Of a stretch of 64,000 nucleotides of DNA, positions 56,482-64,000 are shown one piece after another; position 1 is the stretch's first letter; each line of letters opens with the position of its first letter. Both the position numbers and the translations under genes were made by a program. Origin of the DNA: Microbacterium sp. SLBN-146 (GTDB lineage: Bacteria; Actinomycetota; Actinomycetes; Actinomycetales; Microbacteriaceae); the NCBI RefSeq assembly GCF_006715145.1, contig NZ_VFMR01000001.1, forward strand, positions 868,001 through 932,000, in the 5' to 3' direction. The notes under the pieces are model-generated. The model was given only the letters and a program-made list of their open reading frames with translations. It was not told where the DNA came from and did not search any database.

Positions 56482-58614
56482 ATGACCGTGCCCCCGCTGC
56501 GAACGACCACGCGTCGGCGCCTCGCCTCGCGGCTCCTCGCGATCCTGGCGGCGTCGGCGCTCGCGACGGGACTTGCGGGGGGAGCTGCCGCGGCATCCGT
56601 CACCCCCTCCCCGACACCCACGGCAGACGTGTCGACGGGAACGACGGAGTTCACGCTCGCACCGATCCGCAACGGCATCCTCACTCCTGGCGAAGCGCTC
56701 ACCACGTCGGTGACGCTCGAGAACGGGACGGCCCTCACCGTCGCCCGCACCGACGTGAGCCTCGAGCTCGGAACGAGCGCGCTCGCCGACCGCGGTCGCC
56801 TCACCGCGTGGTTGGCCGGGGATGTCGCGGGAGTCGACCTGCAGCCCGCGGGCTCGGCATCGATCGATCCCGTCGCGCCCGGCGAAACCCGGACCGCCTC
56901 GATCCTGGTGCCCCAGGACGCGCCGATCCTCACGGCACTCACGCCCGGTGTGTACCCGATCGTCGCGACCTACACCTCCGACGACGGTCCCGTCCGATCG
57001 ACGAGCGTCATCGTCGTGCCCCGTGGCGACCAGCCATTCGGCGTCGGAGTCGTCGTACCGATCACGGCCGACCCCATCACGGAAGGACTCCTCACGTCGG
57101 AGGAGCTCGCGGTCCTGACGGGCGAAGACGGCGAACTGACGACACAGCTCGACGGTGTCGAGCTCACGAGCGCGATCCTCGCGGTGGATCCTGCGATCGT
57201 CGCCGCGATCCGTGTGCTCGGAACCGCTGCACCCGCCTCCGCGAGGGTCTGGCTCGAGCGCCTCGAGTCGATGCCGAACACGCGGTTCTCGCTGCAGTTC
57301 GGCGACGCCGATCCCGCCGTCCAGGTCGAGGCCGGTCTCGCGCAGCCCGTCGGACCGCTCTCGCTCGACTCCTACCTCCGCGTCGCCGACTTCCCCGCGA
57401 CCCCGACACCGACCCCCACGGCGACCTCGACTCCCCCCGCGGCCTCCGAGACGTCCCCGTTCCCGCCGCTCGCGGACCTCCTCGACACGGAGGCGTCGCG
57501 CGACGCGGTCTACTGGCCCGCCGTGGCCTCGGTGACACCGGCGGCCGTCGCGGCCCTCGGCGCCGTCTCCAGCGAAGACGCGCCGCTCACCCTCGTGCCC
57601 TCGACGTCCGCGTCGACGGGAGGCGCGCGAGCCGTCGCGGGCGACGCGGGCGTGCTGGTGTACGACGCCGACGTTTCGCGCGCACTGACCGCCGCGTCAT
57701 CCGTCGGTGAATCGGCGCTCCGGGCCGCCCCCCTGGCCGCAGCGAGCGGATACCTGTCGTTCGCGAGCATCGAGGCCGGCGAATCGCCCATCCTCGCGGC
57801 GATCGACAGAGGTACCGATCGGTCGTACATCGGTCTCCAGACCGCCATCGCCGCGGCGGCCGAGTACCCCGGGGCCACGACGCACTCCCTTTCAACACTG
57901 TCCGCGGGGACTCCGCGCGACGTCACGATCGCGGACGCCGCGGCACCCGAGGAACGCGTTGCGGATGCCCAGGCCCTCTTCGGCGACGAAGGCGCGATCG
58001 CGAGCTTCGCGACGATCCTCGACGACCCCACTCTCCTCACGGGACCCGAGCGCGCCCGCATCCTGCAGCTGCTCGCCGTGGGGTGGGCCACCCGGCCGGA
58101 TGACGCGAGAAGCGCTGTCGCGGAGCACCGTATTGACACGCAGGAGACCCTCGACTCCGTCGCCCTCCTGCCACCCACGACCATCAACCTGTTCGCCGCG
58201 GGCGCCGGGCTTCCCTTCACGGTGCGCAACGACCTGCCGTACGCCGTCAATCTCGTGCTCTATGCAACGCCGGACGACCTGCGCCTCGGGGTGCGCCGCG
58301 CCAACGAGATCGTGGCGACACCACAGAGCAACACGCGCGTCGAAGTGCCCGTCGAGGCCCGCGTCGGGAACGGTGAAGTGACGCTCGGCCTGCAACTGCG
58401 GAGCCCGTCATTCGTCGGGATCGGACCTGCCCAGTCCGTCGACATCAACGTGCGCGCCGAATGGGAAACCGTCGGCATCGTCGTCCTGTCGGTCCTCGTC
58501 GGCGGCCTCCTCCTGCTCGGGATCCTCCGGACGGTGTTCCGCGCGCGCGCCCGCCGTCGCGCGCCGAACGATGAGGATGCCGACGCCCCGACGACCCCGG
58601 AGGATCCGACGTGA
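56482..58614 (+). CDS. DUF6049 family exported protein
   Basis: The 710-residue protein has a signal peptide (about 1-38, RRRLASRLLAILAASALATG). An extracytoplasmic region of about 630 residues (FTLAPIRNGILTPGEALTTS, GVVVPITADPITEGLLTSEE) and a C-terminal transmembrane helix (about 670-692) with an Arg-rich cytoplasmic tail follow. It is the DUF6049 family, always upstream of murJ in actinobacteria, so a role in wall assembly or lipid II export is inferred. TAGAAT at 56428-56433 may be its -10. Overlaps murJ by 4 bp (GTGA). Confidence 0.9.
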   Translation: MTVPPLRTTTRRRLASRLLAILAASALATGLAGGAAAASVTPSPTPTADVSTGTTEFTLAPIRNGILTPGEALTTSVTLENGTALTVARTDVSLELGTSALADRGRLTAWLAGDVAGVDLQPAGSASIDPVAPGETRTASILVPQDAPILTALTPGVYPIVATYTSDDGPVRSTSVIVVPRGDQPFGVGVVVPITADPITEGLLTSEELAVLTGEDGELTTQLDGVELTSAILAVDPAIVAAIRVLGTAAPASARVWLERLESMPNTRFSLQFGDADPAVQVEAGLAQPVGPLSLDSYLRVADFPATPTPTPTATSTPPAASETSPFPPLADLLDTEASRDAVYWPAVASVTPAAVAALGAVSSEDAPLTLVPSTSASTGGARAVAGDAGVLVYDADVSRALTAASSVGESALRAAPLAAASGYLSFASIEAGESPILAAIDRGTDRSYIGLQTAIAAAAEYPGATTHSLSTLSAGTPRDVTIADAAAPEERVADAQALFGDEGAIASFATILDDPTLLTGPERARILQLLAVGWATRPDDARSAVAEHRIDTQETLDSVALLPPTTINLFAAGAGLPFTVRNDLPYAVNLVLYATPDDLRLGVRRANEIVATPQSNTRVEVPVEARVGNGEVTLGLQLRSPSFVGIGPAQSVDINVRAEWETVGIVVLSVLVGGLLLLGILRTVFRARARRRAPNDEDADAPTTPEDPT

Positions 58615-60215
58615 GCGGGGTCGGACGCGCGAGCATCCTGATCGGTGCGGGAACCATCGCGTCACGCTTGACGGGTCTCATCCGCACCATCGTGCTCGTC
58701 ACGGTGCTCGGAGCCTTCGCGAGTCGCGCGGGTGACGCGTTCACCGTCGCCAATCAGCTCCCCAACACGATCTACGAGATCATCTCGTACGGCCTGCTCA
58801 CCGCCGTCATCGTGCCCCAGATCGTCAAGGCCAGTGCGCACGCCGACGAGGGCCGCACCTTCATCTCGAAGCTCTTCACGCTGGGCACCGTCGTACTGCT
58901 CATCACGGCCGCCGTCGCCACCGTGTGCGCCCCACTCCTCGTCGAGCTCTTCGCTCCGAGGTTCAGCCCCGATCAGAAGGCCTTGGCGACGGCGATCGCC
59001 TACTGGTGCCTGCCGCAGATCTTCTTCTACGGCATGTACGCCCTCATGGGCGAGGCGCTCAACGCCCGCAAGGTCTACGGACCGTTCACGTGGGCCCCCA
59101 TCGTCAACAACGTCGTCTCCATCATCGGGTTCGGCCTCATCGGGATCTTCTTCGGCACCGACCTGACCGACGTGATGGACTGGACGTCCGGGATGATCGC
59201 CGCCCTCGGCGCCACCGCCACGGGCGGCATCATCGTGCAGGCACTCGTGCTGCTGCTGTTCTGGCGGCGAACCGGCCTGCACCTGCGGCCGGACTTCCGC
59301 TGGCGCGGTGTCGGCCTCGGCGACGTCGGACGGCTCGCAGGCTGGACGTTCGCGATGGTTCTCGTCCGCACCGCCGCGGGCATCGTCCAGACGCAGGTCG
59401 TGTCGGATGCGTCGGGTGATGGCGCCTCCGCGTTCGCCATGGCCAACGCGTGGCTCGTCTTCATGCTCCCCTATTCCGTCATCGTCGTCTCGATCGGTAC
59501 GCCCTACTTCACGCGGCTCGCCGAACACGCGCAGGGCGGCCGCCACGACGAAGTGAAGACAGACCTCTCGGCAAGCATCCGTGTGACGGGGATGCTCATC
59601 ACGATCGCCGCCGCCGCGCTCATCGTCGCCGCAGTCCCCGCGACACGCGTCTTCGTCAACAGCGACGACCACGCCGTCGACGCCGCGCCCGTGCTTGTGG
59701 CCTACCTTCTCGGACTCATTCCCCTCTCGATCCTGTTCGTCGTGCAGCGCGCTTTCTACGCGTACGACGACACTCGGACCCCGTTCATCTTCACGGTCGT
59801 GCAGTGCGTCCTGTTCGTCGGACTCATCCTCGCGGCGCAGGCGTTCCTCCCCCTCGACCAGCTCGCGGCAGGCGTCGCGCTCGGGCAATCGTTCGCGACA
59901 CTCGTGCAGGTTGTCATCGCAACGGTGCTCCTCCGTCGCCGGCTCGGAAGCCTCGGGATCCGTTCGTGGTTCGTCGCGTACGCGCGGTTCATCGTCGCCG
60001 CCCTCCCCGCCGCGGCAGCGGGATGGCTCACCTTCGAGCTCCTCGGAGGCGTCGACGGGTGGACGGTCTCCGACAAGCTCTTCGGCGCGATCGGAACCGC
60101 GATCATCGGTGCCGTCGCGTTCGCGGTCTATCTCGGCGTCCTCGCTCTTCTGCGCGCTCCCGAGCTCAGTCCCGTCATGGCGCTGGTGCGACGGATGCTC
60201 CCTGGTCGGGGTTGA
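58611..60215 (+). CDS. murJ: Lipid II flippase MurJ
   Basis: The 534-residue polytopic protein has 14 predicted helices. It has RASILIGAGTIASRLTGLIR, VANQLPNTIYEIISYGLLTA, IVPQIVKASAHADEGRTFIS and the GVALGQSFATLVQVVIATVL segment in the second half. The Arg residues of the central cavity that bind lipid II (R in TIASRLTG and SRAGDAF) are visible. It flips lipid II across the plasma membrane. GTG start overlaps the DUF6049 stop. No FHA/pseudokinase tail as in mycobacterial MviN. Confidence 0.95.
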   Translation: MSGVGRASILIGAGTIASRLTGLIRTIVLVTVLGAFASRAGDAFTVANQLPNTIYEIISYGLLTAVIVPQIVKASAHADEGRTFISKLFTLGTVVLLITAAVATVCAPLLVELFAPRFSPDQKALATAIAYWCLPQIFFYGMYALMGEALNARKVYGPFTWAPIVNNVVSIIGFGLIGIFFGTDLTDVMDWTSGMIAALGATATGGIIVQALVLLLFWRRTGLHLRPDFRWRGVGLGDVGRLAGWTFAMVLVRTAAGIVQTQVVSDASGDGASAFAMANAWLVFMLPYSVIVVSIGTPYFTRLAEHAQGGRHDEVKTDLSASIRVTGMLITIAAAALIVAAVPATRVFVNSDDHAVDAAPVLVAYLLGLIPLSILFVVQRAFYAYDDTRTPFIFTVVQCVLFVGLILAAQAFLPLDQLAAGVALGQSFATLVQVVIATVLLRRRLGSLGIRSWFVAYARFIVAALPAAAAGWLTFELLGGVDGWTVSDKLFGAIGTAIIGAVAFAVYLGVLALLRAPELSPVMALVRRMLPGRG

Positions 60216-60234
60216 CACGCAGGCCCCGGGCCGC

Positions 60235-60260
60235 GGAATGCCCCGCGATTACCATGTGTT
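60235..60260 (+). promoter_or_regulatory. Sigma-R/SigH-type promoter of trxBA
   Basis: GGAAT at 60235-60239, an 18-base spacer, then GTT at 60258-60260. This fits the GGAAT-N18-GTT consensus of the disulfide-stress sigma factors SigR (Streptomyces) and SigH (mycobacteria), whose classical target is trxBA. The trxB start follows 49 bp after the GTT. Confidence 0.8.
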
Positions 60261-60308
60261 AAGGAAGACAGCGGATGCTGGAGCAACCGCAATCGAAAAG
60301 GAGTTCTC

Positions 60309-61295
60309 GTGCGTCACACCATCATCATCGGCTCGGGCCCTGCGGGGTATACGGCGGCGATCTACGCGGCGCGCGCCAACCTCGAGCCGCTCGTGATCGC
60401 AAGCTCGGTCGAGGCCGGCGGTGAGCTCATGAACACGACCGAGGTCGAGAACTTCCCCGGCTTCCCCGAAGCGATCATGGGTCCCGACCTGATGACCAAG
60501 ATGCAAGAGCAGGCCGAGCGCTTCGGCACCGAGGTGCTCTACGACGACGTCGTCTCGCTCGACCTCGACGGACCCGTCAAGCGCGTGACGCTCGGCTCCG
60601 GCGCCGTCCACGAGGCATCCTCCCTTGTCTTCGCGACGGGATCCGCGCACCGCAAGATCGGTATCGAGGGCGAAGAACGCCTCTCCGGCCGTGGAGTGTC
60701 GTACTGCGCGACGTGTGACGGCTTCTTCTTCCGCGAGCGCGTCATCGCGGTCGTCGGCGGCGGAGACTCGGCGATGGAGGAGGCGACGTTCCTCACGAAG
60801 TTCGCCTCCAAGGTCTATGTCATCCACCGCCGCGACGAGCTGCGTGCGTCGAAGATCATGCAGGAGCGCGCGTTCAACAACGAGAAGATCGAGTTCGTGT
60901 GGAACAGCGAGGTCATCGATGTCACGGGTGAGGACGCCGTTTCGGGTCTCGTTCTGCGCGACACGGTCGACGGCTCCGAGCGTGAACTCGCTGTCGACGG
61001 GCTTTTCGTCGCGATCGGCAACGACCCGCGCACGCATCTCGTCCACGGCAAGCTCGATCTGACGCCCGAAGGCACGGTCTGGGTCGACGGTCGCTCGTCG
61101 CGCACGTCGGTGCCGGGTGTCTTCGCCGCGGGCGACGTCATCGACCCCACCTACCGTCAGGCCGTCACCGCTGCTGGCAGTGGAACCGTCGCCGCACTGG
61201 ACGTCGAGCACTATCTCGCCGCCCTCGGTGAGGCCGGCGAGCCGGCTCCCGACGCGGCCGAGATCGACGGGCTCCCCGAGGTCGACGCCGCCTGA
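60309..61295 (+). CDS. trxB: Thioredoxin reductase
   Basis: The 328-residue low-molecular-weight thioredoxin reductase has HTIIIGSGPAGYTAAIYAAR for FAD, the redox-active pair CATC (Cys133, Cys136) in GVSYCATCDGFF and a VIAVVGGGDSAMEEATFL NADPH site. GVFAAGDVIDPTYRQAVTAA lies at the FAD C-terminal contact. It reduces thioredoxin with NADPH. GTG start behind AAAAGGAG. The short acidic tail (DAAEIDGLPEVDAA) is common in Microbacteriaceae. Cotranscribed with trxA 65 bp downstream. Confidence 0.96.
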   Translation: MRHTIIIGSGPAGYTAAIYAARANLEPLVIASSVEAGGELMNTTEVENFPGFPEAIMGPDLMTKMQEQAERFGTEVLYDDVVSLDLDGPVKRVTLGSGAVHEASSLVFATGSAHRKIGIEGEERLSGRGVSYCATCDGFFFRERVIAVVGGGDSAMEEATFLTKFASKVYVIHRRDELRASKIMQERAFNNEKIEFVWNSEVIDVTGEDAVSGLVLRDTVDGSERELAVDGLFVAIGNDPRTHLVHGKLDLTPEGTVWVDGRSSRTSVPGVFAAGDVIDPTYRQAVTAAGSGTVAALDVEHYLAALGEAGEPAPDAAEIDGLPEVDAA

Positions 61296-61360
61296 CGAGG
61301 AACAATCCGAGTGCATTCCGCGTTCGGATCTGCAGAGACTACCCAACGAAGGAGACTGAC

Positions 61361-61684
61361 ATGACTGCCAAGGCGACAACTTCGGCCACGTGGGAGCAAG
61401 ACGTGCTCCAGGCTGAGGGACCCGTGCTCGTGGACTTCTGGGCTGCGTGGTGCGGACCGTGTCGCATGGTCGCGCCTGTGCTCGATGAGATCCAGGCCGA
61501 GAACCCCGAGAAGATCACGGTCCTGAAGCTCAACGTCGACGAGAACCCCGACCTCGCGATGAAGTACCAGATCACCTCCATCCCCGCGATGAAGGTGTTC
61601 AACAAGGGCCAGGTCGAGACAACCATCATCGGCGCCAAGCCGAAGTACGCTCTCGAGAAGGACCTCGCCGCATACATCGGCTGA
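61361..61684 (+). CDS. trxA: Thioredoxin
   Basis: The 107-residue thioredoxin has the active site WAAWCGPCRM (Cys31, Cys34), cis-Pro in TSIPAMKVFNKG and the classical length. Ile-Thr-Ser-Ile before the cis-proline replaces the usual GIRGIP/GIRSIP-type motif. Reduced by TrxB. It follows an ACGAAGGAG ribosome binding site. Strong terminator follows 17 bp after the stop. Confidence 0.96.
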   Translation: MTAKATTSATWEQDVLQAEGPVLVDFWAAWCGPCRMVAPVLDEIQAENPEKITVLKLNVDENPDLAMKYQITSIPAMKVFNKGQVETTIIGAKPKYALEKDLAAYIG

Positions 61685-61701
61685 TCCGACCACAGATTTC
61701 G

Positions 61702-61740
61702 CCCCGCTGACTTTTTCCTGGTCAGCGGGGCTTTCTGTTG
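61702..61740 (+). terminator. Rho-independent terminator of trxBA
   Basis: CCCCGCTGAC (61702-61711) and GTCAGCGGGG (61721-61730) form a perfect 10-bp stem around TTTTTCCTG, followed by CTTTCTGTTG. This is the clearest intrinsic terminator in the window. It is also the end region for the convergent gene at 61742. Confidence 0.9.
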
Positions 61741-61741
61741 T

Positions 61742-62092
61742 TCAGGAGGCGTCGACCCGGACCGTCGCGTCCCACCGACGATGGGTATTCGCTTCACCGA
61801 GCAGACGCCAGACGGCTTCGGTCAGCTCGGGATAGTCGAGCGAGATCTGCCGTAGGACGCGGTAGTGGCGCGAAGCCGTCGGCCGCGAACCACCGTTCGC
61901 CGCGATGTTCTCTGCGCGCAACGTGAAGACCACGAGTTCGTCGACCGTGGGGAGGTCCTCCATGAAGTCCCAGGGGTCTTCACCGGCTCGCAAGCGCTCC
62001 GCGATCAAGACGGAGAGTTCGTCCGTCGCTTCGGCGCGGAGCAGCTCGAGGCTGGCTCGCCGCCGCGGCATCCGGTCGTCGTTCGTCACCAT
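61742..62092 (-). CDS. Hypothetical protein downstream of parB
   Basis: The 116-residue soluble acidic protein has LRAEATDELSVLIAERLRAG, DPWDFMEDLPTVDELVVFTL and TASRHYRVLRQISLDYPELT. I do not recognise the domain. The position after parB is conserved in Microbacteriaceae as an unnamed gene, so it may have a role near origin segregation or may simply be conserved there. ATG 62092 is used with a weak GGA SD; ATG 62071 is an alternative. The gap from the parB stop is 47 bp. Confidence 0.65.
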   Translation of the reverse strand: MVTNDDRMPRRRASLELLRAEATDELSVLIAERLRAGEDPWDFMEDLPTVDELVVFTLRAENIAANGGSRPTASRHYRVLRQISLDYPELTEAVWRLLGEANTHRRWDATVRVDAS

Positions 62093-62139
62093 TCCAGCGT
62101 ACGACGATCGCGACGCTCGGGCTCCGATCGCGACGGGGT

Positions 62140-63117
62140 TCACGCCGATCCGTAGCCCGTTTCGCCGATCTCGTCGAGAATCCGATTGAGATCCTGGATG
62201 CTTGCGAAGTCGATGCTGATCTGGCCTTTTCTCGCCGTCAGAGCGATGCGAACGCGGGTGTTGAGCCGATCCCCGAGCCGTTCGGCGACGTCGTCGAGGT
62301 GCGCGCGGCGTGCGCCCGGCTGCGGCTTCGGAGCTCGAGTGCCACCGGCATCCGGCGCCTTCGACGCGGCCTCCGCGGCGCGCACCGAGAGGTCTTCGTT
62401 GACGATCTTGTCGGCCAGGCGCTGCATGGCATCGACATCCTCGAGCGACAGGATGGCTCGGGCGTGACCCGCGGACAGCACACCCGCGGCGACTCGCTGC
62501 TGCACCGGAACCGGGAGCTTGAGGAGTCGGATGGTATTGCTGATCTGCGGACGTGATCGACCGATACGGCTCGCGAGTTCCTCTTGAGTGATGCCGAAAT
62601 CTTCGAGCAGCTGCTGATAGGCCGACGCCTCTTCGAGGGGGTTGAGCTGCGATCGGTGCAGGTTCTCGAGCAGTGCGTCACGGAGCAGGTTCTCGTCGGA
62701 CGTCTCGCGAACCACCGCGGGGATGGAGTCGAGTCCTGCCTCGCGCGCGGCTCGGGTCCGGCGCTCACCCATGATGAGCTCGTACGTCCCCTCCCCTGTG
62801 TCGCGGACGACGACCGGCTGGAGGACACCGAACTCGCGCACGCTGTGAACGAGCTCGGCGAGGTCGTCAGCATCGAAGTTGGTGCGGGGCTGGCGCGGAT
62901 TCGGCACGATCGTGTGCGGATCGATGTGCACGAGCCGGGCACCGGGGACCGCGACGAGGTCTTCGACCGGTGCGGCCGACTCGGTCGCTGTAGCATCCGT
63001 GCCTGAGGCGTCGCTCTCGCTCCGGGAGAAGAAGACGTCCGCGGGTCGCGCCTCCGTCGTCTCGCTCGTCGGGATGAGGGCGCCGATTCCACGGCCTAGA
63101 CCTGTGCGCTTGGCCAT
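62140..63117 (-). CDS. parB: Chromosome-partitioning protein ParB
   Basis: The 325-residue protein starts with AKRTGLGRGIGALIPT, the ParA-contact N-terminus typical of chromosomal ParB. It has the CTP-binding motifs IVPNPRQPRTNF and ELIMGERRTRAAREAG (GERRxRA), a DNA-binding helix-turn-helix (TQEELASRIGRSRPQISNTI) and a C-terminal dimerisation domain (SIDFASIQDLNRILDEI). It loads on parS and slides as a CTP-dependent clamp. ATG 63117 shares one base with the parA stop (TGATG). No parS 16-mer was seen inside the window. Confidence 0.95.
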   Translation of the reverse strand: MAKRTGLGRGIGALIPTSETTEARPADVFFSRSESDASGTDATATESAAPVEDLVAVPGARLVHIDPHTIVPNPRQPRTNFDADDLAELVHSVREFGVLQPVVVRDTGEGTYELIMGERRTRAAREAGLDSIPAVVRETSDENLLRDALLENLHRSQLNPLEEASAYQQLLEDFGITQEELASRIGRSRPQISNTIRLLKLPVPVQQRVAAGVLSAGHARAILSLEDVDAMQRLADKIVNEDLSVRAAEAASKAPDAGGTRAPKPQPGARRAHLDDVAERLGDRLNTRVRIALTARKGQISIDFASIQDLNRILDEIGETGYGSA

Positions 63118-64000
63118 CAGGAGTGTCCTTCGTTCTGCGGCGCACTCTCGCGCCGGATGATCTCGACAGCGGCCTCGCGATAGGCGACGGCGCCGGCCGA
63201 CTGCCCATCGTAGGCGATGACCGTCTGCCCGAAACTCGGCGCTTCTGATACGCGCACTGATCGGGGAATGACCGTTGCCAGCACCTCGTTCGGGAAGTGC
63301 TCCCGCACCTCCTCAGCCACTTGCTGCGCGAGGCGCGTGCGCCCGTCGTACATCGTGAGCATGATCGTGGAGAGGTGAAGACGCGGATTGAGGTGCTTCT
63401 GGATCATTCCGACCGTGCCGAGGAGTTGGCTCAGTCCTTCCAGCGCGTAGTACTCGCACTGGATGGGGATCAACAACTCTGTGGCCGCCGCGAAGGCGTT
63501 GATCGTCAGGAGTCCGAGGGACGGCGGGCAGTCGATCAGCACATAGTCGAGATGATGCTCTCCGCTGTCGAGATACGCGTCGAGCGCGGTGCGCAGGCGG
63601 TGTTCCCGTGCGACCTGCGAGACGAGCTCGATCTCGGCACCCGCAAGGTGGATCGTGCTCGGGGCGCAGAGCAGATTCGGTGACTCTGGGCTCGTCTGAA
63701 TGATGTCAGTGAGAGGGAAATCGTCGATCAAGACGTCGTAGATGCTGGGAATGTCGGCGGTGTGGGGGACTCCGAGCGCTGTTGAGGCATTCCCCTGCGG
63801 GTCGAGATCGATCACGAGCACACGGGCCCCGACGGATGCCAGCGCGGCTGCGAGATTCACGGTCGTCGTGGTCTTTCCCACGCCGCCCTTCTGATTCGAG
63901 ACAGTCAGCACGCGCGTCCGTCCCGACAGCTCGACGTCTGCACTCTCTAGCGCGCGTCGTCGGGCGGAGAGGTCCGCGAGTTCGCGGGCGATGGGCGAGT
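63117..64000 (-). CDS. parA: Chromosome-partitioning ATPase ParA (start beyond the right edge)
   Basis: At least 294 codons; the frame is open through base 64000. From the window edge it reads PIARELADLSARRRALESAD before the deviant Walker A VSNQKGGVGKTTTTVNLAAA, then LVIDLDPQGNASTAL, DYVLIDCPPSLGLLTINAFA and TVIPRSVRVSEAPSFGQTVI. The GTG at 63909-63911 is not the true start, because the preceding residues match the Microbacteriaceae ParA leader (TPIARELADL). ParA ATPase dimers bind DNA and position ParB-parS. The rest of the origin region (rsmG, yidC, dnaA) should follow on the right. Confidence 0.94.
   Translation of the reverse strand, partial: SPIARELADLSARRRALESADVELSGRTRVLTVSNQKGGVGKTTTTVNLAAALASVGARVLVIDLDPQGNASTALGVPHTADIPSIYDVLIDDFPLTDIIQTSPESPNLLCAPSTIHLAGAEIELVSQVAREHRLRTALDAYLDSGEHHLDYVLIDCPPSLGLLTINAFAAATELLIPIQCEYYALEGLSQLLGTVGMIQKHLNPRLHLSTIMLTMYDGRTRLAQQVAEEVREHFPNEVLATVIPRSVRVSEAPSFGQTVIAYDGQSAGAVAYREAAVEIIRRESAPQNEGHS

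Noticed and set aside
62000..64000. parS sites near parAB
   Set aside because: I looked for the TGTTTCACGTGAAACA type sequence around parA and parB and elsewhere in the window and saw none; parS probably lies beyond the right edge.
1..64000. tRNA, rRNA, CRISPR arrays and insertion sequences
   Set aside because: No cloverleaf in the larger intergenic gaps, no ribosomal RNA segment, no spaced direct-repeat array and no transposase or flanking duplication was recognised.

Overview
The window is 64 kb of very GC-rich DNA (about 70% by eye) with strand-switching, densely packed genes, frequent GTG starts and many 1-4 bp ATGA/GTGA overlaps. Gene content points to an actinobacterium of the Microbacteriaceae, most likely Microbacterium or a close relative: parA-parB, trxBA, murJ, a DUF6049 protein and cca in the usual order near a chromosome origin, rpsF-ssb-rpsR-rplI close to dnaB, an HNH/DUF222 endonuclease and an LAxTG-type wall-anchored protein. 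The genus is an inference. No rRNA, tRNA, CRISPR array, prophage or insertion sequence was seen.

Left part (1-12.8 kb): small accessory genes (MmyB-type regulator tail, DUF1801 proteins, DUF805, ThrE-like exporter, DUF3562), then a stress locus. An ECF41 sigma factor (sigJ-like) is flanked by two paralogous SDR genes and a divergent two-gene alpha/beta-hydrolase operon. All three transcription units carry the same GTCACA-N16-GGTC promoter-like element, so this looks like a local ECF41 regulon. Next come an ECF42 sigma factor with its YCII/DGPF partner, a peptidase E and a thiosulfate sulfurtransferase.

13-15.7 kb: a persulfide-detoxification module. A CstB-like persulfide dioxygenase/rhodanese fusion, two tiny paralogous Cys-rich proteins and two CstR-type (His-lacking) repressors are associated with two TACCCC-GGGGTA operators.

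15.7-36 kb: HNH endonuclease, YbaK-like deacylase, flotillin, MFS transporter. Then follows a tightly coupled operon of a CrtEb/LyeJ-type prenyltransferase, a CrtI/CrtD-type desaturase, an ABM protein and an Fe-S photolyase. Next are an amidohydrolase and a MesD-MesX folate-independent methionine synthase operon with a flavin reductase and a divergent LysR regulator. The block ends with TetR-controlled hydrolase/oxidoreductase genes and a second, related TetR.

36-45 kb: dnaB, a 436-bp intergenic region with clustered DnaA-box-like 9-mers, a secreted Val/Thr-rich protein, a chaplin-like six-repeat protein with a collagen-like stretch and an LADTG sorting signal, rplI-rpsR-ssb-rpsF, a glutaryl-CoA-dehydrogenase-like enzyme and a membrane protein.

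45-64 kb: aldehyde dehydrogenase, DUF779 and a GAF regulator; a large secreted M14 peptidase; HxlR/azoreductase; cca; a methyltransferase; DUF6049-murJ; trxB-trxA behind a sigma-R-type GGAAT-N18-GTT promoter; a hypothetical gene; parB; and parA, which runs off the right edge. oriC is expected shortly beyond the right end.
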